Made by a program: the position numbers and the translations under genes | Source of the DNA: Pseudonocardiales bacterium | GTDB taxonomy: Bacteria > Actinomycetota > Actinomycetes > Mycobacteriales > Pseudonocardiaceae | NCBI GenBank assembly: GCA_019241525.1 | Contig: JAFAWY010000126.1 | Coordinates: forward strand, 1-46,873 | DNA: 46,873 nucleotides | Direction: 5' to 3' | Part shown: in pieces, positions 23,222 through 33,305 of the stretch | Layout of the letters: the number at the start of each line of letters is the position of its first letter | Numbering within the stretch: position 1 is the stretch's first letter | Notes under the pieces: generated by a model | Seen by the model: the letters and a program-made list of their open reading frames with translations, nothing else | The model's database searches: none | Told to the model about the DNA's origin: nothing

Positions 23222-24595
23222 ATGACTTTAGTGCTTCGCTACGCAGCCAAGAGCGACCGCGGCCTGGTCCGGCAGAACAACGAGGATTCGGTCTATGCGG
23301 GCCCTCGCCTGCTGGCGCTGGCTGACGGGATGGGCGGGCATGCGGCTGGAGAAGTGGCATCCAAGGCAGTCATCGCGGCGTTCGCCCCGCTGGATGACGA
23401 TGATCCCGGAAACGACTTACTTGACCAGCTACATGACGCGATGATGGCGGGTAACGCAGCGATTAGCGAGCTGGTCCGAGAAGACCCGGAACGCGAGGGT
23501 ATGGGCACCACGCTGACCGCGGTGCTGTTCGGTGGTAACAAGATCGGCTTGGCCCATGTGGGGGATTCGCGTGCCTACCTGCTGCGCGACGGCGTCTTCA
23601 GCCAGATCACCCGTGACGACACCTTCGTGCAATCGCTGATCGACGAGGGCCGGATCTCTGCGCACGAGGCCAGCCACCATCCCCAGCGGTCGCTGCTGCT
23701 CAAGGCGCTTACCGGGCACGAGGTGGAACCGTCGCTCACCGTGCGGGAGGCCCGCGCCGGGGACCGTTACCTGCTGTGTTCGGACGGGTTGTCCGACGTC
23801 GTCAGCTCCGAAAACCTCGCCGACGGCCTGACCTTGCCTGATCCGGAAGCCTGTGCCGACCGCCTGATCGAGCTGGCGCTGCGGGGCGGCGGTCCGGACA
23901 ACATCACCTGCATCGTGGCCGACGTGGTGGACGTCGAGTACGGCGAGGATGCGCCCATCATCGCCGGCGCGGCAGGCGACGGCGTCGAGCAACCGCAGCC
24001 CGACTCTGCAGCGTCTCGCGCGGCGACGACCACGCTGCCACGTCCCGCTCCGGTGCAGCCCGAACGGATCGAGCCTGCACCGCCAGATCCGCAGATGCTG
24101 CGTCGCAAGCGAAAGCGCGCCCTCATCGGCCTGGCAGTGCTCGCCACCCTGGTGGCGGCCGTCACCGCAATCGGTGCGATTTTGGTCATGGGGCAGTACT
24201 ACGTGGGGGCTGCCGCCAACGGCGAAGTGGCCGTCTATCAGGGGGTCCGTGGCGAGTTCCTCGGACTGCCATTGCATTCCTGGGCCGAAGGCAGTTGCCG
24301 AGAGGGCGCCCGCGGTTGCGAGGCGGTGTACCTGCGTGACCTGCAACCGTACGCTCGGACCAACGTACGCCGCGGCATGATCAGCAACTCTGGCCTGGAC
24401 GGAGCCCGGGAAATTATCGGCCGGCTGCGCACCAATGATCTGCTGCCGCTGTGCTCGCAAAACAGCACCGCCACCCAACCCGTCGTCACCACAGATCCGA
24501 ACTCGCCGGCCATGACTGGCACGCCGACGACCACCGGCACACCGTTGCCGGATAAGCCTTCGGAGCCTGGAGTGGACTGCCGGATGGCCCGCTGA
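23222..24595 (+). CDS. pstP: Serine/threonine protein phosphatase PstP (PP2C)
   Basis: The 457-aa protein is a membrane-anchored PP2C phosphatase that dephosphorylates PknA, PknB and their targets. Catalytic motifs are RGLVRQNNEDSVY (residues 14-26), LADGMGGHAAGE, GLAHVGDSRAYLLR, LCSDGLSDV and GGPDNITCIVADV. A linker is followed by one TM helix (ALIGLAVLATLVAAVTAIGA, about residues 300-320) and an extracytoplasmic domain with cysteines and a Thr/Pro-rich end. Its stop overlaps the rodA start (TGATG). Confidence 0.96.
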   Translation: MTLVLRYAAKSDRGLVRQNNEDSVYAGPRLLALADGMGGHAAGEVASKAVIAAFAPLDDDDPGNDLLDQLHDAMMAGNAAISELVREDPEREGMGTTLTAVLFGGNKIGLAHVGDSRAYLLRDGVFSQITRDDTFVQSLIDEGRISAHEASHHPQRSLLLKALTGHEVEPSLTVREARAGDRYLLCSDGLSDVVSSENLADGLTLPDPEACADRLIELALRGGGPDNITCIVADVVDVEYGEDAPIIAGAAGDGVEQPQPDSAASRAATTTLPRPAPVQPERIEPAPPDPQMLRRKRKRALIGLAVLATLVAAVTAIGAILVMGQYYVGAAANGEVAVYQGVRGEFLGLPLHSWAEGSCREGARGCEAVYLRDLQPYARTNVRRGMISNSGLDGAREIIGRLRTNDLLPLCSQNSTATQPVVTTDPNSPAMTGTPTTTGTPLPDKPSEPGVDCRMAR

Positions 24596-26034
24596 TGGCC
24601 GACGCCGTTCCCGTCCAGGACACCGGCGCAGCGCCGGGGGCGCTGCCGCCGACCAAGCGCGGACTTGAGCTGATCATGCTCGCCTTCGCAACCGTCGTGG
24701 TGACTACGGCGCTGGTGCTCGTGGAGCTCAACCAGCCGCAGGGACTTACCCGGTCGGTGCTCTACGACGGAGCTGCCTACCTGGCTCTGTTCAGCGCTGC
24801 CCACATCGCGGTGCGGTACCTGGCGCCCTACGCCGACCCGTTGATCTTGCCGTGCGTCGCGTTGCTCAACGGGTTGGGTCTCGTGGTCATTCACCGGCTG
24901 GATTTAGCTGACGAGACGACAGCCGCTTCCGCAGGAAACCCACCGCCGGTGGGCAACCTGCCGCACCAGATCGCCTGGACGGCACTGGGCCTTGGGCTTT
25001 TCGTCGCGGTACTGGCGGGAGTCCGTGATCACCGCCAGCTAGCTCGTTACGGCTACACGTGCGGGCTGGTGGGGCTGGGGACACTTGCCCTTCCGGGGCT
25101 GCTGCCCGCAGCTCTGTCCGAGGTCAATGGTGCCAAGATCTGGCTGCGCTTCGGGCCATTCACCATCCAACCGGGTGAGTTCGCCAAGATCCTGATCATG
25201 ATCTTCGTCGCTGCGTTCCTGGTGACCAAGCGGGACTTGTTCACCACGGCGGGCCGCAGCCTGTTGGGCATGGAGTTACCGCGGGCGCGCGACCTCGCCC
25301 CGCTGCTGATGGCCTGGGGGCTGTCCCTGGCTGTGCTCGTACTGGAAAAAGATCTTGGGACCTCGCTGCTGTTTTTCGGCATCGTGCTGGTGCTGATCTA
25401 CGTCGCCACCGAACGGGCTTCCTGGCTTGTCATCGGCCTGATGTTCTTCCTAGGCGGCGCGGTCATGTCCGACCTGCTGTTCCGACATGTGCATCGGCGG
25501 GTGACGGCCTGGATCAACCCCTTTGCTGATTACGACGGCGCTGGTTACCAGATGGCTCAGTCGCTGTTCGGCCTGGGCACCGGTGGCGTCTTTGGCACCG
25601 GCCTGGGTGCCGGACGTCCCGACCTGGTGCCCGAAGCCCACACCGATTTCATTACCGCCGCCATCGGCGAGGAGTTGGGTTTCGTGGGTTTGGCTGCGGT
25701 GCTGTTTATCTATCTGCTCGTGGTGATGCGCGGCATGCGCGCGGGCCTTACTGTTCGGGACACCTTCGGCAAGCTGCTCGCCGCGGGGCTGTCTTTCGCA
25801 ATCGGGCTGGAGGTGTTCATTGTGGTGGGCGGGGTGACCAAGTTGATCCCGCTAACCGGGCTCACCGCCCCGTTCCTGGCCTACGGCGGCTCCTCGTTAC
25901 TGGCCAACTACATCCTGGTGGCACTTCTGTTGCGAATCTCCCACGCAGCCCGCGCACCGGCCGGCGCATCCGGGCCTCGCAAGCCGGTGGCCCCGCTCGC
26001 TGAAGCCCGCACCGAGATGGTGCAGCGCCCGTGA
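24595..26034 (+). CDS. rodA: FtsW/RodA/SpoVE-family peptidoglycan polymerase
   Basis: The 479-aa polytopic SEDS protein has about 12 membrane segments. Family motifs include WLRFGPFTIQPGEFAKI, LVLEKDLGTSLLFFG, the NPFADYDGAGYQMAQS loop, GEELGFVGL and FLAYGGSSLLANY near the C-terminus. It polymerises glycan strands from lipid II together with its cognate transpeptidase PbpA, whose gene overlaps it (GTGA at 26031). Translation of pstP, rodA and pbpA is probably coupled. Confidence 0.96.
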   Translation: MADAVPVQDTGAAPGALPPTKRGLELIMLAFATVVVTTALVLVELNQPQGLTRSVLYDGAAYLALFSAAHIAVRYLAPYADPLILPCVALLNGLGLVVIHRLDLADETTAASAGNPPPVGNLPHQIAWTALGLGLFVAVLAGVRDHRQLARYGYTCGLVGLGTLALPGLLPAALSEVNGAKIWLRFGPFTIQPGEFAKILIMIFVAAFLVTKRDLFTTAGRSLLGMELPRARDLAPLLMAWGLSLAVLVLEKDLGTSLLFFGIVLVLIYVATERASWLVIGLMFFLGGAVMSDLLFRHVHRRVTAWINPFADYDGAGYQMAQSLFGLGTGGVFGTGLGAGRPDLVPEAHTDFITAAIGEELGFVGLAAVLFIYLLVVMRGMRAGLTVRDTFGKLLAAGLSFAIGLEVFIVVGGVTKLIPLTGLTAPFLAYGGSSLLANYILVALLLRISHAARAPAGASGPRKPVAPLAEARTEMVQRP

Positions 26035-27506
26035 ACACCCCGCTTCGCCGTGTTGCGATGGCCGTCATCGGCATGATCGTGCTATTGCTGGCCAACGCGA
26101 CCTACATCCAGGTGGTCAGCGCTGACACCTACCGCACCGACCCGCGCAACCGGCGGGTGTTGCTCGATGAGTACAGCCGCCAGCGCGGGCAGATCATCGC
26201 CGGCGGCCTGCCGCTGGCCAACTCGGTCGAGACTGGCGGCCAGCTGCGGTTCCTGCGTACCTACCTCAACGGCCCACTGTATGCCCCGGTTACGGGGTAT
26301 TACTCGTTGCGCTACGGATCAGGCGGCGTGGAGAACGCGATGGATGCGGTGCTCAACGGTTCCGATGGCCGACTGTTCGTGCGACGGATCTCCGACCTGA
26401 TCACCGGCCGGGAACCAAGTGGTGGAAGCGTGGAGCTGACCATCAACCCGGCTGTCCAGAAAGCTGCCTACGAGGGTCTGACCCGTAAGGGATATACCGG
26501 CGCCGTGGTGGCGATCAAGCCGAGCACCGGCGAGATCTTGGCAATGGCCTCCACCCCGTCTTACGACCCGAACCGGCTGTCGTCGCACGACGGCGCGGTG
26601 CAGGAGGCGGCATGGAATGCAGACACCTCGCCACAGAATCATTCCCCGCTGACCGACCGTGCAGTAGCCGCGACCTATCCCCCAGGATCAACGTTCAAGC
26701 TGGTGGTCACCGCGGCCGCGCTGGAATCAGGCAGGGCCACCCCGAACACCCCCCTCCCCGCGGCGTCTGCGTTGCAGCTGCAGGGCACCACGACGTTGCT
26801 GCACAACTTCGCCGATCAACCCTGTGGTGGCGGCACTACCGCCACACTGACCCAGGCGCTGGTTCGCTCCTGCAACACCGCTTTCGCCCAACTGGCCACC
26901 ATCGTCGGAGAGAACGAGCTGCGCAAGCAGGCCCAGGCGTTGGGTATCGGGCAGCAAGACCTCACCATCCCGATCCCGGTTGCACCTTCCACCGTCGGCG
27001 CAATTCCTGACATCGCTGCCTTGGAACAGTCCGGCATCGGGCAGCGTGATGTTGCGCTCAGCCCATTGCAGAACGCCATGGTCGCCGCCACGATCGCCAA
27101 TGGTGGGGTGCGGATGAAACCGCAACTGGTGCGCAACATCCTGGGTCCGGACCTGTCCGTGCTGGAACGCTTCGCCCCGGAGCAGGCCGGAGTCGCGATG
27201 TCACGGTTCACCGCCTCTGAGATCCGGGACATGATGGTCGCTGCCGAAAACAGCTACCGGAACGACGGCAAGATCAACGGCATCACGATCGCCGCGAAAA
27301 CTGGCACCGCCGAGCACGGCGCCGACCCCAAGAACACTCCTCCGCACGGTTGGTACGTGGCTTTCGCACCCGCGAATAACCCGCAGGTCGCGGTCGCCGT
27401 GGTGGTCGAGGACGGCGGGGATCGCAACCTCGAAGCTACCGGTGGTTCCCTGGCCGCGCCGATCGGCCGGGCCGTCATCGGTGCTGCCCTGCAAGGAGCC
27501 CGCTGA
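26031..27506 (+). CDS. pbpA: Class B penicillin-binding protein PbpA
   Basis: The 491-aa transpeptidase has a single N-terminal TM helix ([20 protein letters not shown]), a dimerisation/pedestal domain and the transpeptidase domain. The three active-site motifs are STFK (in [10 protein letters not shown], about residue 223), SCN ([10 protein letters not shown]) and KTG ([10 protein letters not shown], about residue 423). It cross-links peptidoglycan as the partner of RodA. The GTG start overlaps the rodA stop. Confidence 0.96.
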   Translation: MNTPLRRVAMAVIGMIVLLLANATYIQVVSADTYRTDPRNRRVLLDEYSRQRGQIIAGGLPLANSVETGGQLRFLRTYLNGPLYAPVTGYYSLRYGSGGVENAMDAVLNGSDGRLFVRRISDLITGREPSGGSVELTINPAVQKAAYEGLTRKGYTGAVVAIKPSTGEILAMASTPSYDPNRLSSHDGAVQEAAWNADTSPQNHSPLTDRAVAATYPPGSTFKLVVTAAALESGRATPNTPLPAASALQLQGTTTLLHNFADQPCGGGTTATLTQALVRSCNTAFAQLATIVGENELRKQAQALGIGQQDLTIPIPVAPSTVGAIPDIAALEQSGIGQRDVALSPLQNAMVAATIANGGVRMKPQLVRNILGPDLSVLERFAPEQAGVAMSRFTASEIRDMMVAAENSYRNDGKINGITIAAKTGTAEHGADPKNTPPHGWYVAFAPANNPQVAVAVVVEDGGDRNLEATGGSLAAPIGRAVIGAALQGAR

Positions 27507-27586
27507 TGTTCCGGAGGCTGGTAGCGGGCGCGGCAACAGCAGAGACACCGCGGACGATTCCCTCTGTGGTGGGCTTATGGGATTGA
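27506..27586 (+). CDS. Possible 26-codon minigene coupling pbpA to pknA
   Basis: The ATG at 27506 overlaps the pbpA stop (TGATG) and has AAGGAG at an ideal distance (27492-27497). The frame encodes [20 protein letters not shown] plus six residues, and its TGA (27584-27586) lies just past the pknA ATG (27577). A ribosome leaving pbpA could read this frame and restart at pknA. It may be a remnant of an older pknA start rather than a functional peptide. Confidence 0.35.
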   Translation: MFRRLVAGAATAETPRTIPSVVGLWD

Positions 27587-28956
27587 GCAGCGGGCAGTTG
27601 CTGGCACGGCGGTACCGGCTGGGCCGGCGCATCGCCATCGGCGGGATGGGCGAGGTGTGGCAGGCTGACGACACCCGGCTGGATCGCCAGGTTGCTGTCA
27701 AGGTGCTCAAGCCGGAGCTGTCCGGTGACGCGGAGTTCCGGCACCGCTTCCAGGCCGAGGCGCGGATGACGGCGTCGCTGAACCATCCCGGAATTGCTGC
27801 CGTGCACGACTACGGCGAGGTACCCGACTTCTGTGGGACACCCGCACCCGGGCCGAGCGGGACACCCCCACCCGGGCTGGCTTATCTGGTGATGGAGCTG
27901 GTGGACGGGGAGCCGCTGAACGCGATTCTGGCCCGACAGAACCGGTTAGGTGCGGAGCGCACGCTGGACATTCTGGAGCAGGCCGGTCGTGCGCTGCAGA
28001 CGGCGCACGAGCGCGGCGTGGTTCACCGCGACATCAAGCCAGCAAACATCCTCATCACCCCCACAGGCACGGTGAAACTGACCGATTTTGGTATCGCCAA
28101 GGCGGTCCACGCAGCACCCCTGACGCGCAACGACATGGTCTGGGGCACCGCGCATTACATCGCTCCGGAGCAGGCCGCTGGCCACGGGACCGGTCCGGCC
28201 GGCGACGTCTACTCGCTGGCGGTCGTGGGCTACGAATGCTTAGCCGGCCGCCGCCCGTTCTCCGCCGACAACGCGGTCAGCGTCGCGCTGATGCATATGC
28301 ACCAGCAACCGCCGCCGCTTCCTGCGGACGTTCCCCAAAACATTCGGAGATTGATCGAATCTGCCCTGACCAAGAACCCGCGCCAGCGTTACGGCACCGG
28401 CGGCGAGTTCGCCGACGCTGTTGCAGCCGTGCGCAACGGTTGGGAGCGGCCACCTAGAGAGCACAGCCCTGCGACTGCCGTGCTACCTCGTCCTTCGCAT
28501 CCCGAACGTCGCACTGCTGGAAGGATCGCGCTGGCCGCGCTCGGCGCTTTTGTCCTGACGCTTGGTGGCTACCTGGTGCACGACGCGCTGCAATCGCCGG
28601 CCACGCCGTCGGCCGTGGCCGCCGGTGCACCGAGCGTCCCGGAAGTGGTCAGCCCTCCCACACTGCCCACTTCACCGCAGGAACTCACGAAGGGGCAACC
28701 TGACCCGGAGTCGAATAACCGGGACGACGCGCCCCCGGAGGTGCTGATCATTCCTACCGATTATTGGGGCCAGTCGGGCAGCGACGCCGCCGTCGCCGCA
28801 AAAGTCCGTGGCCTGATACCGCGCGTGGTCGATGGCAACGGCGATCGGGTCGATCCGAACCTGCGTTCCCAGTGCCGGATTACCGCGGTCAGCCCACTGA
28901 CTGGCTTCGTAGCCCGCGGATCGACCCTCGAGCTGACCTGCCGGAGGGCACAGTGA
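27577..28956 (+). CDS. pknA: Serine/threonine protein kinase PknA
   Basis: The 459-aa kinase begins [20 protein letters not shown]. The Gly loop IGGMGEVW, Lys in VAVKVLK, catalytic loop [10 protein letters not shown] and LTDFGIA are all intact. After the kinase domain (to about residue 285) come a linker, one TM helix ([20 protein letters not shown]) and a short Pro-rich extracytoplasmic part ending in one C-terminal PASTA-like stretch. A small insert ([17 protein letters not shown]) sits in the N-lobe. PknA controls cell shape and division in actinobacteria. Confidence 0.95.
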   Translation: MGLSSGQLLARRYRLGRRIAIGGMGEVWQADDTRLDRQVAVKVLKPELSGDAEFRHRFQAEARMTASLNHPGIAAVHDYGEVPDFCGTPAPGPSGTPPPGLAYLVMELVDGEPLNAILARQNRLGAERTLDILEQAGRALQTAHERGVVHRDIKPANILITPTGTVKLTDFGIAKAVHAAPLTRNDMVWGTAHYIAPEQAAGHGTGPAGDVYSLAVVGYECLAGRRPFSADNAVSVALMHMHQQPPPLPADVPQNIRRLIESALTKNPRQRYGTGGEFADAVAAVRNGWERPPREHSPATAVLPRPSHPERRTAGRIALAALGAFVLTLGGYLVHDALQSPATPSAVAAGAPSVPEVVSPPTLPTSPQELTKGQPDPESNNRDDAPPEVLIIPTDYWGQSGSDAAVAAKVRGLIPRVVDGNGDRVDPNLRSQCRITAVSPLTGFVARGSTLELTCRRAQ

Positions 28957-29078
28957 GCAGTCGACACCTGTCAGGTGACAGTCGGCAGGGGGGCATGATG
29001 GGGTCCGGCTCGGGCCCCCACACGGCCACGGACGCGGCGGCGGCGCGGGTCACGAACGAGGAGCGGGACGGCGCACCC

Positions 29079-31028
29079 ATGACCATTCCCCGGCTACTGT
29101 CGGATCGCTACGAGCTGGGCGAGACACTCGGCTATGGCGGCATGTCCGAGGTGCACCGCGGGCGCGATGTCCGGCTAGGCCGCGATGTCGCCGTCAAAGT
29201 GCTGCGCGCCGACCTCGCCCGTGATCCTCAATTCCAGCATCGCTTCCGGCGGGAGGCGCAAAACGCGGCCGCCCTGAACCACCCGGCGATCGTGGCGGTC
29301 TACGACACCGGTGAGACGGAGTCAGAGTACGGGCCGCTGCCCTACATCGTGATGGAGTTCGTCGATGGCCGGACATTGCGCGACATCATCAAGACTGAGG
29401 GTCCGCTAGACCAACAGCGAGCCATGGAAACGATGGCCGATGTCTGTGCCGCCCTGGATTTCAGCCACCGCAACGGCATCATCCACCGCGACGTCAAGCC
29501 GGCCAACATCATGATCAACAATGCTGGCGCGGTGAAGGTGATGGACTTCGGCATCGCCCGGGCCCTGTCCGACGGGCAAGGCGTCACCCAGACCGCCGCG
29601 GTGGTCGGCACCGCCCAATACCTGTCCCCAGAGCAGGCCCGCGGCGAACTGGTGGACGCCCGATCTGACGTCTACGCCGCCGGCTGCGTGCTCTACGAGC
29701 TGATCACCGGCGACCCGCCTTTCACCGGGGATTCCCCAGTCGCGGTGGCTTACCAGCATGTCCGCGAAGACCCGTCGCCGCCGTCGTACCTGAACCCGGA
29801 GATTTCCCCCGCATTAGACGCCGTGGTGCTCAAGGCGATGAGCAAGAACCCGGCCAATCGTTACCAATCGGCTGCGGAAATGCGCTCGGATCTGGTCCGC
29901 GTGCTGAACGGTCAGCGGCAGCTGGCGCCGGTGGTCATGACCGACGCGGACCGCGACCGCATGCTTGACTCGGGTCCCACCGTGGCCCTACGACCCACGC
30001 GAGCCAGCCGGCGGCGCCCCGAGCCGAGTGGTGGGCCGATCGAGCCACGGCGGTCTGGGCGGGGGCTGGGCATTCTCACCACAGTGGTGATCACCGCCAT
30101 CATCGGAATGATCCTGCTGCTGTTCACCGATGTCTTCGGCGGCGCCCCTAAGCCCACTCCACTGCCTAATGTGGTTGGCGAGCCGGTGGTTCAGGCCGAG
30201 CAGGCACTCACCGCCGCTGGTTTCCAGACCGAACGCCATCCGGTCGAGTCGAACCCGCAGGACATCGACCGGGTGGTGGCGATGAGCCCGACCGGCCAGG
30301 CGGTGAAGGGCACCACAGTACGGCTGGATATCGGTGCCGGCCCCGCTGAGGTTGAAGTACCCAACCTCCTGGGGCTAGACCGTATCCAGGCTCAGTCGTC
30401 GCTGCAGCAAGTAGGGCTGGTGCTCTCCCCAGACCAGCGCCAACAGGTGGTCCAGGACGACAAGGATGTCGGCCGGGTGCAGGTGCAGGATCCGCCCGCC
30501 GGTCGCAAGCTGGCCAAGGGTAAATCAGTCATCATCACCGTTGGTGTGCCACCGGAGACATTCGGTGTGCCCGACGTCGTCGGCACCAGCATCGACCAAG
30601 CTCAGCGCAACATCGCGGTGGCCCATCTCACCGCACAGATCCAGGAGGTCGACTCCTCGGTGCAACGGGGTCTGGTCCTCAAGCAGAACCCAGCCGGCGG
30701 TACCACTGTCAAAGCGGGTAGCACTGTGACGCTCACGGTCTCGCGGGGCAACCAGCTTCAGATGCCGAACCTGACCGGGCTGACCCCGAACCAGGCGCTG
30801 ACCGCTCTACAGCGGATGGGGTGGACCGGGACTCTTCATCAGGTCTTCACCCAAGTGAACGATCCCAATCAGATCGGCCTCATCGTCGCGCAAGACGTGC
30901 CTACGGGCACCGGTTTCGCTCGTGACCAAACCATCACCGTCAATGTCGGTCGGAACAACACCACCAGTAGCACCACCACAACCACCAGCTCAATCTTCGA
31001 AACCCCGGGTGGTTTCGGCGACCGCTGA
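29079..31028 (+). CDS. pknB: Serine/threonine protein kinase PknB with PASTA repeats
   Basis: The 649-aa kinase begins MTIPRLLSDRYELGETLGYG. Catalytic motifs are GYGGMSEVH, VAVKVLR, IHRDVKPANIMI, VMDFGIA and the autophosphorylated loop GVTQTAAVVGTAQY. A TM helix (GILTTVVITAIIGMILLLF, about residues 330-348) leads to four PASTA repeats, recognisable as PNVVG, PNLLG, PDVVG and PNLTG, which sense muropeptides or lipid II. A GTG at 28953, overlapping the pknA stop (GTGA) with GGAGGG before it, would add 42 unconserved residues and is a real alternative start. Confidence 0.96.
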   Translation: MTIPRLLSDRYELGETLGYGGMSEVHRGRDVRLGRDVAVKVLRADLARDPQFQHRFRREAQNAAALNHPAIVAVYDTGETESEYGPLPYIVMEFVDGRTLRDIIKTEGPLDQQRAMETMADVCAALDFSHRNGIIHRDVKPANIMINNAGAVKVMDFGIARALSDGQGVTQTAAVVGTAQYLSPEQARGELVDARSDVYAAGCVLYELITGDPPFTGDSPVAVAYQHVREDPSPPSYLNPEISPALDAVVLKAMSKNPANRYQSAAEMRSDLVRVLNGQRQLAPVVMTDADRDRMLDSGPTVALRPTRASRRRPEPSGGPIEPRRSGRGLGILTTVVITAIIGMILLLFTDVFGGAPKPTPLPNVVGEPVVQAEQALTAAGFQTERHPVESNPQDIDRVVAMSPTGQAVKGTTVRLDIGAGPAEVEVPNLLGLDRIQAQSSLQQVGLVLSPDQRQQVVQDDKDVGRVQVQDPPAGRKLAKGKSVIITVGVPPETFGVPDVVGTSIDQAQRNIAVAHLTAQIQEVDSSVQRGLVLKQNPAGGTTVKAGSTVTLTVSRGNQLQMPNLTGLTPNQALTALQRMGWTGTLHQVFTQVNDPNQIGLIVAQDVPTGTGFARDQTITVNVGRNNTTSSTTTTTSSIFETPGGFGDR

Positions 31029-31073
31029 TCGTGTTGGTGGCTCTTCAAGGACCGCCAACCATCAACGCGGGAG

Positions 31074-31718
31074 TCAGTGCACCGCTGCGGCGGACGCGAG
31101 CTTGCGCATCCCAGTCTCAAGTTCCAGTACGCGCGGCTCGTCCACTTCGTCGCCAGCGATCCGCAACCAGTTGGCCAGCAACCGGTGGCCGCCGTCGGTC
31201 AGCACCGACTCCGGATGGAACTGCACCCCGTGCACCGGTAGCTCACGGTGCCGCAACGCCATCACGATCCCGGTGGCGGTATGGCCGGTGACCTCGAGCT
31301 CATGAGGGATGGTCTCGGGCAGCACGGTCAGCGAGTGATACCGGGTGGCGATGAACGGCTGCGGCAGCCCAGCGAGTACCGCGGCGCCGTTGTGGTAGAC
31401 CTCAGACGTCTTGCCATGTAGCAACTCTGGAGCCCGATCCACAGTGGCTCCCCAGACCGCTCCGATCGCTTGGTGGCCAAGACAGACTCCGAGCAATGGG
31501 CGGCTGTGCTCGGCACAGTCCCGGACGACGTCCATGCTTGCTCCGGCGCGTTCCGGTGTACCCGGGCCGGGACTGATCAATACTGCGTCCGCGGCAGTGA
31601 CGTCACCGGGCAGCACCACGTCATTGCGCCGCACGACGCACTCAGCACCCAGCTGCGCCAGATACTGCACGAGGTTGTACACAAAACTGTCGTAATTATC
31701 GATCACGAGGATGCGCAC
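31074..31718 (-). CDS. trpG: Anthranilate/aminodeoxychorismate synthase component II (glutamine amidotransferase)
   Basis: The 214-aa class I glutamine amidotransferase begins MRILVIDNYDSFVYNLVQYL. The oxyanion GPGTP, nucleophile Cys in GVCLGHQAIG (about residue 78) and His/Glu in VHGVQFHPES are present. It supplies ammonia for anthranilate or 4-amino-4-deoxychorismate synthesis. The synthase component I is not adjacent, as is usual for this locus. It converges with pknB. Confidence 0.93.
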   Translation of the reverse strand: MRILVIDNYDSFVYNLVQYLAQLGAECVVRRNDVVLPGDVTAADAVLISPGPGTPERAGASMDVVRDCAEHSRPLLGVCLGHQAIGAVWGATVDRAPELLHGKTSEVYHNGAAVLAGLPQPFIATRYHSLTVLPETIPHELEVTGHTATGIVMALRHRELPVHGVQFHPESVLTDGGHRLLANWLRIAGDEVDEPRVLELETGMRKLASAAAVH

Positions 31719-31761
31719 GCCAGTTAGCGTAACTGGCCGCTACGCGTCATCTCACAAGCCG

Positions 31762-31920
31762 TCACGACCCCGTGGTGACGGCATTAAACGGAAGTCGGGG
31801 CTCAACCCAGGGAAACACCACGAACAACAGCAGGGCTATCACTGCGGCGACAAGGACCACGGCCTGCATCACCTTGACCGCAGACGAGCCGGGGAGCTTC
31901 CGCCAGATCCAGCTGTACAC
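31762..31920 (-). CDS. Small single-pass membrane protein upstream of trpG
   Basis: The 52-aa product from GTG 31920 has an N-terminal WIWRKLPGSSAVKV, one TM helix (VMQAVVLVAAVIALLLFVVF) and the tail PWVEPRLPFNAV. GAGGAGG precedes the start. A protein of this kind is found between trpG and the class E sortase in many actinomycetes. It lies 10 nt after the sortase gene and is surely co-transcribed with it. The function is unknown. Confidence 0.8.
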   Translation of the reverse strand: MYSWIWRKLPGSSAVKVMQAVVLVAAVIALLLFVVFPWVEPRLPFNAVTTGS

Positions 31921-31930
31921 ATGGGCCTCC

Positions 31931-32740
31931 TCACGCGCCGGTCAGCTCAGCAGGCTGTTCACCGTTGACTTTGCGGTACGACGCATCCAGCACGCCGTGC
32001 ACGATGAGTCGCTGGCTGGCGGAGAACTGCGGGTGGCACGTGGTGAGGGTGATCAGCCGTTCCGAACCGGCGCGACCCGGATGTCCCGGCACTGGAGCAA
32101 TGACGTCAACCTGCGACGGCAACACCACTGTCTTGCCCACCACGTCGGCGTATCGACCAGGTAGTGGTTCCACGCCCCGGCACTGTGGCTGCCTTCCCTT
32201 GCCTGCTGCCCAGCCGGTCACCTCGCCCTGCAGGGGCAAGACCCGGTAGACATACCAGTGATCGGCGGTCTCCACGACGATGGCGTCACAGGACGACAGC
32301 TGATCCAGCGAGTTAAACGGAGAGCCCTTGCCGACGCGGTGCCCCGCCACCGAGAAGTTGCCCACCTGCCCCGGCAATGCGGTGCCCAGGTAATGACCTG
32401 GACCAGCGGCGAGGGTGTCGGTGTCGGTGCCTTCCAGGACCGTAAAGACGAAATCGGGTCCGAATGCCGGCACGTAAAGCTTGGCGATACCGGCGCCCTT
32501 GCCCGGCCGGTCCACCAGGCCACGCCCGTTGTGCCAGCTGTCATCGAGCTTGGCGGTGGCCTGGCGCTGTTTTTCGGCCGAGGACCAGTTGGTGAAGTAG
32601 GCCTCGTAGAACACGAAGAGCAGGACCACCAGGCCGAGGGTCAGGAGCACCTCACCGAACCCTCGAATCGCCGTCCGTACCGGGTCCGGCCGCCGGTGTG
32701 AAGAGAGGGAGTGCCTTGGTTTGGTCAGCACATGGCTCAC
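31931..32740 (-). CDS. Class E sortase
   Basis: The 269-aa protein has one N-terminal TM helix (GEVLLTLGLVVLLFVFYEAYF, about residues 29-49). The sortase barrel has the catalytic His in FSVAGHRVG, the Cys in ITLTTCHPQFSASQRLI (about residue 241) and the Arg a few residues later. Class E sortases of GC-rich actinomycetes attach proteins with an LAxTG signal to the wall. The protein at 36160-37737 carries such a signal (LAETG). It is in an operon with the 52-aa membrane protein and probably trpG. Confidence 0.93.
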   Translation of the reverse strand: MSHVLTKPRHSLSSHRRPDPVRTAIRGFGEVLLTLGLVVLLFVFYEAYFTNWSSAEKQRQATAKLDDSWHNGRGLVDRPGKGAGIAKLYVPAFGPDFVFTVLEGTDTDTLAAGPGHYLGTALPGQVGNFSVAGHRVGKGSPFNSLDQLSSCDAIVVETADHWYVYRVLPLQGEVTGWAAGKGRQPQCRGVEPLPGRYADVVGKTVVLPSQVDVIAPVPGHPGRAGSERLITLTTCHPQFSASQRLIVHGVLDASYRKVNGEQPAELTGA

Positions 32741-32896
32741 GAAACCTCCTCATGGGCACTGTGGGCGGGGCACGCCAGACCGTAGTAGGTGTAGGTAACT
32801 CGTTACTGCCCGGGCCGTCTCGCGGGTGCCGCACCGCTGCCGGCTCGTGGCCGCGCTAGGTTACCGTGTTGAGCAGCGCCATCCGCCAGACGAGGA

Positions 32897-33169
32897 ATGA
32901 CCATGCCGAAGTCGAAGGTCCGCAAAAAGTCGGTCTACACCCCGCCGCCCGAGGCGATGGGTCCGGCGAAAGTTCACGTTGCTGGCCCGTCGCATCCGGT
33001 TTATGTCGGCGTCATGCTCGGGCTGATGGTGCTCGGCTTGTTGTGGCTGGTAGTCAATTACCTGGCTATCGACAAGATCCCCATGCTGAGCAACCTGGGA
33101 AATTGGAACTTCCTGATCGGTTTTGCGTTGATGGTCAGCGGCCTGTTGATGACCATGCGCTGGCGCTGA
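32897..33169 (+). CDS. crgA: Cell division protein CrgA
   Basis: The 90-aa protein begins MTMPKSKVRKKSVYTPPPEA, typical of CrgA. Two TM helices follow (VYVGVMLGLMVLGLLWLVVNYL and LIGFALMVSGLLMTM regions) with the WNFLIGFALMVSGL signature near the end. It works at the septum, recruiting or restraining FtsZ and PBPs. A second Met two codons in is an equally possible start. Confidence 0.94.
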   Translation: MTMPKSKVRKKSVYTPPPEAMGPAKVHVAGPSHPVYVGVMLGLMVLGLLWLVVNYLAIDKIPMLSNLGNWNFLIGFALMVSGLLMTMRWR

Positions 33170-33222
33170 CCGTCCCTCGCGACGGATGGCGACGAACAAC
33201 ACCGCTGCAATTTCATCCCCAC

Positions 33223-33244
33223 TGTGGATGACCGTTGTGGACAA
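33223..33244. promoter_or_regulatory. Two DnaA-box-like sequences
   Basis: TGTGGATGA (33223-33231) and TGTGGACAA (33236-33244) are the complements of TCATCCACA and TTGTCCACA. The second is the preferred actinomycete DnaA box. They lie 13 nt apart in the same orientation, between the convergent crgA and rhomboid genes. Two boxes do not make an origin; they may titrate DnaA. Confidence 0.45.
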
Positions 33245-33305
33245 ACGCCTGGCGCGACGGCCGACCGAGTGCGCACAGCTGCGCGACACACCCGACGGAC
33301 AGGTG

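Noticed and set aside
23429-24478. Long minus-strand frame opposite pstP
   Set aside because: It lies wholly within the conserved PP2C gene on the other strand, and its product is His/Arg/Gln-rich without motifs.
33223-33244. The replication origin itself
   Set aside because: Only two DnaA-like boxes, no AT-rich unwinding region, and dnaA/dnaN are not in the window.
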